A stretch of DNA of 11,176 bases from positions 1 to 11,176 of the forward strand of contig JAZUMK010000026.1 of assembly GCA_045603585.1 (NCBI GenBank), written 5' to 3'. The stretch comes from SFEL01 sp045603585. Its GTDB lineage: Bacteria > Bacillota > Clostridia > Christensenellales > CAG-138. The notes under the pieces are model-generated. The model did not search any database and was not told where the DNA came from. It saw nothing but the letters and a program-made list of their open reading frames with translations. Both the position numbers and the translations under genes were made by a program. This document shows positions 1 to 5,344 of this stretch, in pieces (within the stretch, counting starts at the first letter, position 1; every line of letters begins with the position of its first letter).

Positions 1-683
1 GAGTATAGTATATCCGCCGTATCGGTATCCATTATACCTGTGGCGTCTATCTTATTCCTTGTCTGAAATGAGGACAGTGCCTTTGCTGTGGCAACGCCGA
101 AGTAGCCGTTTTTCTTTTCCACTTCGTAGCCCAACTCATACAGGCGCTCCTGCATGGACTCAACGTCCTCGCCCTCATCGCCCTGCTGCAGGCGGTAATA
201 TGCCGCCTTGTCAGAGAACAGCATCTCCTGGGTGAGGGGATCCGCCTCACCGGTCTCGGTCATATGGTGTATCCGCTGAAAACGCTTCAGCGCCGCCGCA
301 ACCGGCTCGCCAAAGGTCTCGGAAGGTTCATCGCCGTCGATGTAATTCAGCTCCGCCAGCCGCTCCTGTATCTGTGCCACCACAGGGTCGGTATCCCCCA
401 CCTTCAGCAGATGGTATAGAGATTGCTCCTCCGGCGCTTCTGCAGGCACTGCCGCAGCCGGCACCGCTGTGGGAGACGGGGAGGGCAGATTTACCATTTC
501 CTCCGCTATCTGCACAACAACCGGGTTTATGTCCAGAAAATAGAACGATGCCGGTATTATTACAAACGCGGTCAGCAAAACGCCCGCCGCCGTAAGCAGG
601 GGTATGCGTATTCTGCGGAAAAAGCTTTTGCGTTCTTCCTTGCTGAGGCGCTGTTTTTTCTGATTGCTGTCATGGTTTTCCAT
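1..683 (-). CDS. Membrane-anchored protein with two peptidoglycan-binding repeats (partial, C-terminus outside window)
   Basis: The reverse strand reads open from an ATG at 683 to the left edge, giving 227 residues without a stop. A charged, Lys/Arg-rich N-terminus (1-27) is followed by one hydrophobic segment (about 28-49), so the protein is probably a single-pass membrane protein with its body outside. A Pro/Ser/Ala linker (67-85) leads to two repeats of the PG_binding_1 type, about 91-157 and 164-227. They show the family pattern LKVGD...V..IQERL.ELNY, then FG......LKRFQ, and QQGDEGEDV..MQERLYELGY, then YFG.AT..ALSSFQ. This family binds cell-wall peptidoglycan and often sits before a hydrolase or peptidase domain, which would lie outside this window. 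No Shine-Dalgarno precedes the ATG and a -10 box lies only 7 bases upstream, so the message may be nearly leaderless. The domain call is firm; the enzymatic role, if any, is unknown. Confidence 0.88.
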   Translation of the reverse strand, partial: MENHDSNQKKQRLSKEERKSFFRRIRIPLLTAAGVLLTAFVIIPASFYFLDINPVVVQIAEEMVNLPSPSPTAVPAAAVPAEAPEEQSLYHLLKVGDTDPVVAQIQERLAELNYIDGDEPSETFGEPVAAALKRFQRIHHMTETGEADPLTQEMLFSDKAAYYRLQQGDEGEDVESMQERLYELGYEVEKKNGYFGVATAKALSSFQTRNKIDATGIMDTDTADILY

Positions 684-690
684 AGTAAAT

Positions 691-720
691 ATTATAAACC
701 ATATTGTCGTATTTTGTCCA
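691..720 (-). promoter_or_regulatory. Probable sigma-A promoter of the peptidoglycan-binding protein gene
   Basis: On the reverse strand, TGGACA (715-720) and TATAAT (691-696) are separated by 18 bases. This is 5 of 6 and 6 of 6 against the housekeeping consensus. Transcription would start near 683-685, essentially at the ATG. Confidence 0.6.
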
Positions 721-800
721 TCCAACAGGCGGCGTAACAACTAAAACATATATCCCGTCCAAATCCCGTTCCGCCTGTGGCGCAGCCTGCAGAATTATTG

Positions 801-806
801 TATAAT
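801..806 (+). promoter_or_regulatory. Likely -10 box of the ABC-F gene promoter
   Basis: A perfect TATAAT lies 39 bases before the ATG at 846. The region 17 bases upstream has no good -35 match, so the assignment rests on the -10 box and on its resemblance to the trpS promoter, where GTATAATAT is likewise followed closely by TTGGTAGATT. Its position argues against any translation start upstream of 801. Confidence 0.5.
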
Positions 807-828
807 ATAAAATTGGTAGATTATGAGC

Positions 829-834
829 AAAGGA
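829..834 (+). promoter_or_regulatory. Ribosome binding site that fixes the ABC-F start
   Basis: AAAGGA lies 11 bases before ATG 846. The reading frame stays open upstream to a GTG at 777, but that codon has no Shine-Dalgarno and precedes the predicted promoter, so 846 is preferred. Confidence 0.7.
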
Positions 835-845
835 ATAAATTCACC

Positions 846-2756
846 ATGGCACTGATAGCCGCCAGCGGCATAAGCAAAGCATATTCATCCCGCCTGCTCT
901 TTGAGGGGGTAAGTTTTGAGATAGCCCCCCGGGACAGGGTGGGCCTTGTGGGGGTCAACGGCTGCGGCAAGACCACGCTTTTTCGCATACTCACAGGCGA
1001 GGAATCCCCCGATTCCGGCTCTGTGATGAAGCACAAGGAAGCACGCCTTGGCTTTATGCGGCAGAACGTGGAAAACACCTCCGCGACACTGTATGAGTCC
1101 GCCATCGAGGCCTTTGACGGCCTTATTCGCATGGAGCAGGAACTGGAGCGTATATCCGCCGAAATATCAGCGGGCACAGGTGATATTTCCGCCCTCATAG
1201 CCCGTCAGCAATCCTTAAACGAAAGATATCAGCGTGAAGGGGGCCTCACCTTCCGCAGCCGCGTCCGCAGCACCCTTGCAGGCCTGGGCTTCAGCGAAGC
1301 CGAAATGGAAAAACCACTTTCCGACATGAGCGGCGGCCAGCGCAACAAGGCGCAGCTTGCCAAAATGCTGCTTTCCGGGGCGGAGCTGCTGCTGTTGGAC
1401 GAGCCCACCAACCACCTTGATATTCAAAGCGTGACCTGGCTTGAGGATTTCCTCAGGGGGTATCCCCACGCCTTTATAGTAATATCCCACGACCGCTACT
1501 TTTTGGACAGGGTAACAAACCGCACCCTTGAAATAAAGAACGGCAGGCTGTTTTCCTCCAACGGCAACTATTCCCGCCACATGGAACTGATGAGCTCCAA
1601 CAACGAAATACTCAGGCGACACTATCTTAATCAGAAAAAGGAGATACGCCGCCTTGAGGGAGTGGTCGAACAGCAGCGCCGCTGGGGTCAGGCCCACAAT
1701 TTCATAACCGCCGCCGCAAAGCAAAAGCAGATAGAGCGGCTGAAAGCGGAACTGGTTGAGCCCGAAAAGGACACCGCTTCCATACATTTTCACTTTACCG
1801 CCAAGGAAGTGGGCGGCAACGACGTGCTCATCACAGAGGACATTGCCAAGTCATATGAAAAGCCCGTATTCAACGGCGCCTCAATTCACATACGCAAGGG
1901 AGAACGTGTATTCTTGCTGGGTCCCAACGGCTGTGGAAAGACCACCCTCATGAAGATAATCATGGGCAGAGAAACCGCCGACCGGGGCACCGTTCGCCTT
2001 GGAGCCAAGGTTCAGCCCGGCTATTACGAGCAGACCATGACCTCCCTTGACCCCAACAGCACCGCCCTTGAGGAGATACACAACGCCTATCCCAAAATGG
2101 ACCTTACAGAGGTGCGCACAGCCCTTGCCGCCTTCCTCATAAGGGGAGACGACGTATTCAAGCAGGTCGGCTCCCTTTCCGGCGGAGAAAAGGCCCGGGT
2201 ACAGCTGCTGAAGCTGATGCTGTCCGGGGCAAACCTTCTGCTGTTGGACGAACCCACCAACCATCTGGATATATCCTCCCGGGAGGCGCTGGAAAACGCG
2301 CTGGATGAATATGACGGCACAATGCTTATCGTCACCCACGACCGATACCTTGTGAACCGCCTTGCTGACAGGGTGCTGTACATGGAAAAGGACGGCCTTG
2401 CGGAATACATCGGCGGCTATGACGATTTCCTTGAGGCATCACAGCGCCGCACAAAGGAAGCCCCCGTTCAGGAAGCAGCGCCGGAAAAGCCCAACAGCTA
2501 CAAGGCCCAGAAGGAACGCCAGAGCCTTATCAACCGGGCAAGCGGCGAGGTGCGCCGTGCAGAGGAGCGCATAGCGGAAGCGGAAGCAAAGCTGGAGGGA
2601 ATAAACGCTCTGCTCGCATCTCCCTCCGTAGCCACAGACTATGTTAAGTCCGCAGAGCTTGCAAAGCAGGCGGAAGAACAGCAGGCGGCAATAGATGAGC
2701 TTTATGCCGCATGGGAGCAGGCTCAGCAAAGGCTGGATGAGCTTATTGAAGAATAG
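846..2756 (+). CDS. ABC-F family ATPase (YdiF/YfmR/Uup-like, with C-terminal coiled coil)
   Basis: A 636-residue soluble protein with two ABC ATPase domains and no membrane segments, the layout of ABC-F proteins, which act on the ribosome rather than as transporters. Domain 1 has Walker A GVNGCGKTT (36-44), signature MSGGQ (161-165), Walker B LLLLDEP (181-187) and switch His 215. The charged helical linker (about 255-320) includes HNFITAAAKQKQIERL, typical of the tRNA-facing linker of this family. Domain 2 has GPNGCGKTT (359-367), SGGEK (445-449), LLLLDEP (464-470) and His 498. The tail from about 552 is rich in Glu, Ala, Arg and Lys and looks like a coiled coil, as in YdiF, YfmR and Uup. The family relieves stalled or perturbed ribosomes and some members protect against antibiotics; nothing here shows which. 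The length fits the family and all catalytic residues are present. It is transcribed divergently from the peptidoglycan-binding gene. Confidence 0.95.
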   Translation: MALIAASGISKAYSSRLLFEGVSFEIAPRDRVGLVGVNGCGKTTLFRILTGEESPDSGSVMKHKEARLGFMRQNVENTSATLYESAIEAFDGLIRMEQELERISAEISAGTGDISALIARQQSLNERYQREGGLTFRSRVRSTLAGLGFSEAEMEKPLSDMSGGQRNKAQLAKMLLSGAELLLLDEPTNHLDIQSVTWLEDFLRGYPHAFIVISHDRYFLDRVTNRTLEIKNGRLFSSNGNYSRHMELMSSNNEILRRHYLNQKKEIRRLEGVVEQQRRWGQAHNFITAAAKQKQIERLKAELVEPEKDTASIHFHFTAKEVGGNDVLITEDIAKSYEKPVFNGASIHIRKGERVFLLGPNGCGKTTLMKIIMGRETADRGTVRLGAKVQPGYYEQTMTSLDPNSTALEEIHNAYPKMDLTEVRTALAAFLIRGDDVFKQVGSLSGGEKARVQLLKLMLSGANLLLLDEPTNHLDISSREALENALDEYDGTMLIVTHDRYLVNRLADRVLYMEKDGLAEYIGGYDDFLEASQRRTKEAPVQEAAPEKPNSYKAQKERQSLINRASGEVRRAEERIAEAEAKLEGINALLASPSVATDYVKSAELAKQAEEQQAAIDELYAAWEQAQQRLDELIEE

Positions 2757-2813
2757 CTACGCTATTCCAAGCTGCAAAACCGTATTGCAGAATAGATAAA
2801 GGCGTAATTATCT
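2751..2813 (+). repeat. Three consecutive small hairpins after the ABC-F gene
   Basis: Inverted repeats follow one another: GAATAGC/GCTATTC (2751-2757 and 2761-2767, a 3-base loop that includes part of the stop-codon region), CTGCAA/TTGCAG (2772-2777 and 2785-2790), and AGATAA/TTATCT (2794-2799 and 2808-2813). None is followed by a T-run, so they are not simple terminators. They could stabilise the 3' end of the message or be the remains of a repeat; no family is recognised. Confidence 0.5.
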
Positions 2814-2840
2814 AAACCCAACCCACCACCCTTTAAGGAT

Positions 2841-2862
2841 ACTTCTCCCTTACGGGAGAAGT
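2841..2862. repeat. Perfect 9-bp palindrome, probable intergenic repeat
   Basis: ACTTCTCCC (2841-2849) and GGGAGAAGT (2854-2862) pair perfectly around a TTAC loop. No T-run follows on the + strand. Hairpins of this look recur between genes in gut Clostridia, so this may be one copy of a dispersed repeat; that is recollection plus inference, and copy number cannot be judged from one window. Confidence 0.5.
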
Positions 2863-2920
2863 GGACGTACTATCGAAACTGTATCTGAAATCCATTTATC
2901 CGATCGCTTAACACAACAAA

Positions 2921-2947
2921 AACGGCAGGGCATAAAGCCCTGCCGTT
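2921..2947 (-). terminator. Intrinsic terminator, probably bidirectional
   Basis: AACGGCAGGGC (2921-2931) pairs over 11 bp with GCCCTGCCGTT (2937-2947) around the loop ATAAA. In the reverse direction it lies 14 bases past the stop of the gene at 2962-3930 and is followed by TTTTTGTTGTG. In the forward direction it is followed by ATTATTTTG and could also stop transcription from the ABC-F gene. Confidence 0.85.
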
Positions 2948-2961
2948 ATTATTTTGCTTTG

Positions 2962-3930
2962 TTATCTGCCGCGCATATCCGATACCAGCTGAGGCAGCGT
3001 ATCATATCCTGCCAAAGCGCCGTTTGCATCAGAATAGGTAAGCATATCGTTATCCATCCTTACCCAGCCCTGAATGGGATTTACCGGGAAATTGTACTGC
3101 TGCTTTGCATCGGGGTCCTCCGCAAGGAAGAACAGATAGGTTGCCCCCTCGGTAAGCTCCACAATATCCTCATCGCTGCAGCTTACAGGCTCAAGGGTGG
3201 CTCCGTCCGTCATGCCTGCTGCGGACTGTGGGATGTACATCAGTTGGATCGTGCTGCCGTATCCCAGCGCGCCCTTTACGCTGCCGTAAACGGTAAGCGT
3301 GACCACAGAGGCGGGGGTGGTTTTTTCCACGGTGCTGCCGCCCTGCTGAGAGCGGAAGCGGGTGTTTTTCAGGGGGGATACAGCGGCTACCCTGCCTATA
3401 AATATGCTCTCGGATGCATCCCTGAGGGCATCCAGATTGTCGTAGTAATATACTGCGCCATGGGCGGTGATGATCTTATCCAGCTCCGCCATGTCTTTTT
3501 TAATTTCCCTGATGGAGAGGGAGGAGCCTCCGTATTCCACCGTATCCTCTACTATTATAAAAGGCTCCGGGGATACCGGCACATAAACATTCTGATCCTC
3601 TGCAAAATGCACGTCCTCGCCGTTATTCAGGTAAAGAAGATATCGGCTGCCGGGAATAAGCTGACTCTGAATGTGTATAAGGTCACCCGGAGCTGCCTTT
3701 CCCGCAAGCACCTCATCCACAGTAACGCGGCTCACGATACAGCCGTCTGCCGCTGTGAAATTATCCTCACAGCTGGCGGAAACCACAAGGGAGGCGCTGC
3801 GGTAGCTCTGACGTGCGTCGGAAAGGAATCTTTCGCCGGTTACGCCGCTTGAAGGAACAACCATGCCTATCATCAGCGCCGCAACGCATGCCGCGCAGAG
3901 AGTGATAAGGGTAAGATGCTTATTCTTCAT
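2962..3930 (-). CDS. Secreted or membrane-anchored protein of unknown function with two similar halves
   Basis: The product has 322 residues. Its short Lys-containing N-terminus and hydrophobic stretch (about 7-27) form a signal peptide or N-terminal anchor; there is no clear lipobox. The rest is hydrophilic and looks like beta structure. I do not recognise the family. Two segments, about 46-125 and 173-290, appear to share one pattern: a small-residue start (ASLVVSA, ESIFIGRV), a strand leading to V..VL.G or VYGSVKG, then GD.I.I or GSTIQL, then G..YLLYL or GATYLFFL, then a run ending in a Pro-rich strand. This resembles a small OB- or NTR/TIMP-like beta barrel duplicated in tandem, but that is inference by eye. 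AGGAGG (3937-3942 reversed) lies 6 bases before ATG 3930, fixing the start. It follows recR on the same strand after 83 bases with no terminator visible between them, so read-through is possible. Confidence 0.85.
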   Translation of the reverse strand: MKNKHLTLITLCAACVAALMIGMVVPSSGVTGERFLSDARQSYRSASLVVSASCEDNFTAADGCIVSRVTVDEVLAGKAAPGDLIHIQSQLIPGSRYLLYLNNGEDVHFAEDQNVYVPVSPEPFIIVEDTVEYGGSSLSIREIKKDMAELDKIITAHGAVYYYDNLDALRDASESIFIGRVAAVSPLKNTRFRSQQGGSTVEKTTPASVVTLTVYGSVKGALGYGSTIQLMYIPQSAAGMTDGATLEPVSCSDEDIVELTEGATYLFFLAEDPDAKQQYNFPVNPIQGWVRMDNDMLTYSDANGALAGYDTLPQLVSDMRGR

Positions 3931-4013
3931 GTGCCGCCTCCTTTCCGTGAGAATTTTGCAGGAAAATATTGTCTCCTATAAGTATAAACGTATATGCAGC
4001 GCAAAAGGTTGCA

Positions 4014-4607
4014 TTACATTTCTCTTCTGCCCTCAACCGCCTTGAGCAGCGTCATTTCGTCCACATATTCAAGATTGCCGCCGATGGGTATGCCGTGGGC
4101 TATCCGGGTAGCCCTGACCCCCCGCTGCTTGAGCAGCTTTGAGATGTATACCGCGGTGGCTTCCCCTTCAACGTCGGGATTTGTGGCCAGTATTACCTCG
4201 GAAATATTTTCCTTTTCCAGCCTGTCCATCAGCTCTTTTATGCGGATATCCTCAGGGCCTACGCCGTCCATGGGGGAAATGGTGCCGCCCAGAACGTGGT
4301 ATCCGCCGCGGAATTCCCGCATTTTTTCCATGGATATAACATCCCTTGCATCCTCCACCACACAGAGGGTGCCGCTTTTGCGGGCAGGGTCACGGCAGAT
4401 GGCACAGGGATCGCTGTCGGTATAGTTGCCGCATACGGGGCAGTGATGTATGGTATCCCGCGCCCTGTTGATGGCCGCGGCAATTTCTCTGGCCGCAGGC
4501 TCAGGCATATCCAGAATAAAGTAAGCCAGCCGCTGAGCGCTCTTTGCGCCAACGCCGGGCAGACGGCTCAGCTGAGCCACCAATGCGCCAATAGGGTCGT
4601 TGGCCAT
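4014..4607 (-). CDS. recR: Recombination mediator protein RecR
   Basis: This 197-residue protein is full length for RecR, which works with RecO (and RecF) to load RecA onto single-stranded gaps during DNA repair. The N-terminal helix-hairpin-helix region contains LSRLPGVGAKSAQRLA (13-28). A zinc-binding C4 motif follows, CPVCGNYTDSDPCAIC, with cysteines 56, 59, 68 and 71. The Toprim domain includes VVED (83-86) and the family motifs GGTISPMDGVGPEDI (107-121) and ATNPDVEGEATA, and the C-terminus shows the usual EGRRE. The start at 4607 is 3 bases past the ebfC stop and has no strong Shine-Dalgarno, so translation is probably coupled to ebfC. Confidence 0.98.
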   Translation of the reverse strand: MANDPIGALVAQLSRLPGVGAKSAQRLAYFILDMPEPAAREIAAAINRARDTIHHCPVCGNYTDSDPCAICRDPARKSGTLCVVEDARDVISMEKMREFRGGYHVLGGTISPMDGVGPEDIRIKELMDRLEKENISEVILATNPDVEGEATAVYISKLLKQRGVRATRIAHGIPIGGNLEYVDEMTLLKAVEGRREM

Positions 4608-4610
4608 GGC

Positions 4611-4946
4611 TTAGAACCCAAGGCCCATGCCGCCGGTAAGGCGGCCCATTTCGGAGCTTACCGCTTCCTCTGCCATGCGCATAGCCTCATTGACAGCGGA
4701 AAGCACCAGATCCTGCAGCATCTCCACATCATCGGGATCCACGCAGGCAGGATCGATTTCTATTGATTTGAGGGCCTTGCTGCCGTAGGCCGTGGCCTTT
4801 ACCACGCCGCCGCCAACTGTGGCCGTGAATTCACGAGTCTGAAGCTCAGCCTGCATACGCTGCATGTCCTGCTGCATTTTCTGTGCCTGCTTCATAAGCT
4901 GCTGCATATTTGCCCCGCCCATGCCGGGGAATCCGCCCTTTGCCAT
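4611..4946 (-). CDS. ebfC: Nucleoid-associated protein EbfC/YbaB
   Basis: The product has 111 residues, the usual length of the YbaB/EbfC family of small dimeric DNA-binding proteins. The N-terminus is Gly/Met rich, followed by a Met/Gln-rich helix (MQQLMKQAQKMQQDMQRMQA) typical of the family, then the conserved core VGGGVVKATAYGSKALKSIEIDP and a second long helix. The frame stays open 13 codons further upstream, but GGAGG (4953-4957 reversed) is 6 bases before ATG 4946, and the predicted promoter overlaps the longer version, so the short form is correct. It forms a two-gene unit with recR. In many bacteria this pair directly follows dnaX; here dnaX lies on the same strand but is separated by about 1.9 kb. 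Confidence 0.96.
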   Translation of the reverse strand: MAKGGFPGMGGANMQQLMKQAQKMQQDMQRMQAELQTREFTATVGGGVVKATAYGSKALKSIEIDPACVDPDDVEMLQDLVLSAVNEAMRMAEEAVSSEMGRLTGGMGLGF

Positions 4947-4952
4947 TGCATA

Positions 4953-4957
4953 CCTCC
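4953..4957 (-). promoter_or_regulatory. Ribosome binding site that fixes the ebfC start
   Basis: The reverse strand reads GGAGG, 6 bases before the ATG at 4946. This decides against a longer start at 4985. Confidence 0.85.
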
Positions 4958-4975
4958 GGGATTTTACTTGTGTAA

Positions 4976-5004
4976 AGTATACCACAGTTTGTGTATCTAT
5001 TCAA
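4976..5004 (-). promoter_or_regulatory. Sigma-A promoter of ebfC-recR
   Basis: Reverse strand TTGAAT (4999-5004) and TATACT (4976-4981) are separated by exactly 17 bases, 4 of 6 and 5 of 6 to consensus. The transcript would start near 4969, leaving a leader of about 23 bases with the GGAGG site. This lets ebfC-recR be expressed independently of dnaX. Confidence 0.7.
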
Positions 5005-5111
5005 TTAAACACCGCAAAATACAGACTTTTGTAATGATTTTCCACAATTACGACATAGAAATCTCGCCCTTTTGTAACAAAGCAGGACTAAAAACATAAC
5101 ATTACTGCTTA

Positions 5112-5140
5112 TTGACAAACATCGCCGCAGAAGATAAAAT
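5112..5140 (+). promoter_or_regulatory. Strong upstream sigma-A promoter of the beta-helix gene (P1)
   Basis: TTGACA (5112-5117) and TAAAAT (5135-5140) are separated by 17 bases, 11 of 12 to consensus. It lies about 205 bases before the ATG at 5345 and would give a leader of roughly 200 bases. Confidence 0.75.
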
Positions 5141-5166
5141 AAAATTACATATTTAAAGGAAAGGAA

Positions 5167-5197
5167 TTGACAGCGCCGTGTATGCCGACAATATAAT
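5167..5197 (+). promoter_or_regulatory. Second promoter of the beta-helix gene (P2)
   Basis: Both hexamers are perfect, TTGACA (5167-5172) and TATAAT (5192-5197), but the spacer is 19 bases, longer than the optimal 17. Its start would fall near 5204, giving a leader of about 140 bases, inside a GGCA repeat (5200-5213). Confidence 0.65.
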
Positions 5198-5199
5198 TT

Positions 5200-5344
5200 G
5201 GCAGGCAGGCAGGATAATTTATGCCTTATTTGTGATGCAATCAATTCCAACGATCACAGGATAACTATACACCGCACCCGGTAAATTCGGGGGCGGTGTT
5301 TTTGTTATACAAAAAATATTTTTACGAAAGGAACTTCACTTGCA
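5200..5344 (+). promoter_or_regulatory. Structured 5' leader, possible attenuator or small RNA
   Basis: The stretch between the two promoters and the gene is not coding. It holds three GGCA units (5200-5213), a possible short stem GGCA/TGCC (5208-5211 with 5222-5225), an inverted repeat TGTGAT/ATCACA (5231-5236 with 5253-5258), an imperfect direct repeat beginning CAGGATAA (about 5210 and 5257), and a hairpin with a T-run (5269-5303). AAAGGAA (5327-5333) is the ribosome binding site, 11 bases before the ATG. I cannot match it to a riboswitch class, a T-box or the SRP RNA. It could be a regulated leader in which the hairpin stops transcription, or a short RNA ending at the hairpin with some read-through. 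Confidence 0.45.
5269..5303 (+). terminator. Terminator-like hairpin inside the leader, 41 bases before the start codon
   Basis: ACACCGC (5269-5275) pairs with GCGGTGT (5293-5299). After a bulged A, CCC (5277-5279) pairs with GGG (5290-5292). It is followed by TTTTTGTT (from 5299). No T-run exists on the other strand, so it acts, if at all, only in the forward direction, between the promoters and the gene they seem to serve. Confidence 0.6.

Noticed and set aside
777..845. Longer N-terminus of the ABC-F protein from a GTG at 777.
   Set aside because: It has no ribosome binding site, includes the probable -10 box, and adds 23 residues that do not look like the start of an ABC-F protein.
2959..3852. 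A 297-codon open frame on the + strand opposite the secreted two-half protein.
   Set aside because: It has no ribosome binding site, its product is Cys/His-rich without domains, and the reverse-strand frame has a signal peptide, a strong AGGAGG site and a terminator. It is an antisense shadow.
5231..5258. TGTGA/TCACA as a CRP-type operator.
   Set aside because: The arms are 18 bases apart instead of 6, and it lies downstream of both promoters; an RNA stem is a simpler reading.
5204..5305. SRP RNA or 6S RNA near dnaX, since the SRP RNA gene often neighbours dnaX in Firmicutes.
   Set aside because: The conserved GGAAGGAAGCAGCC-type core of SRP RNA is absent, and there is no long 6S-like rod with a central bubble.
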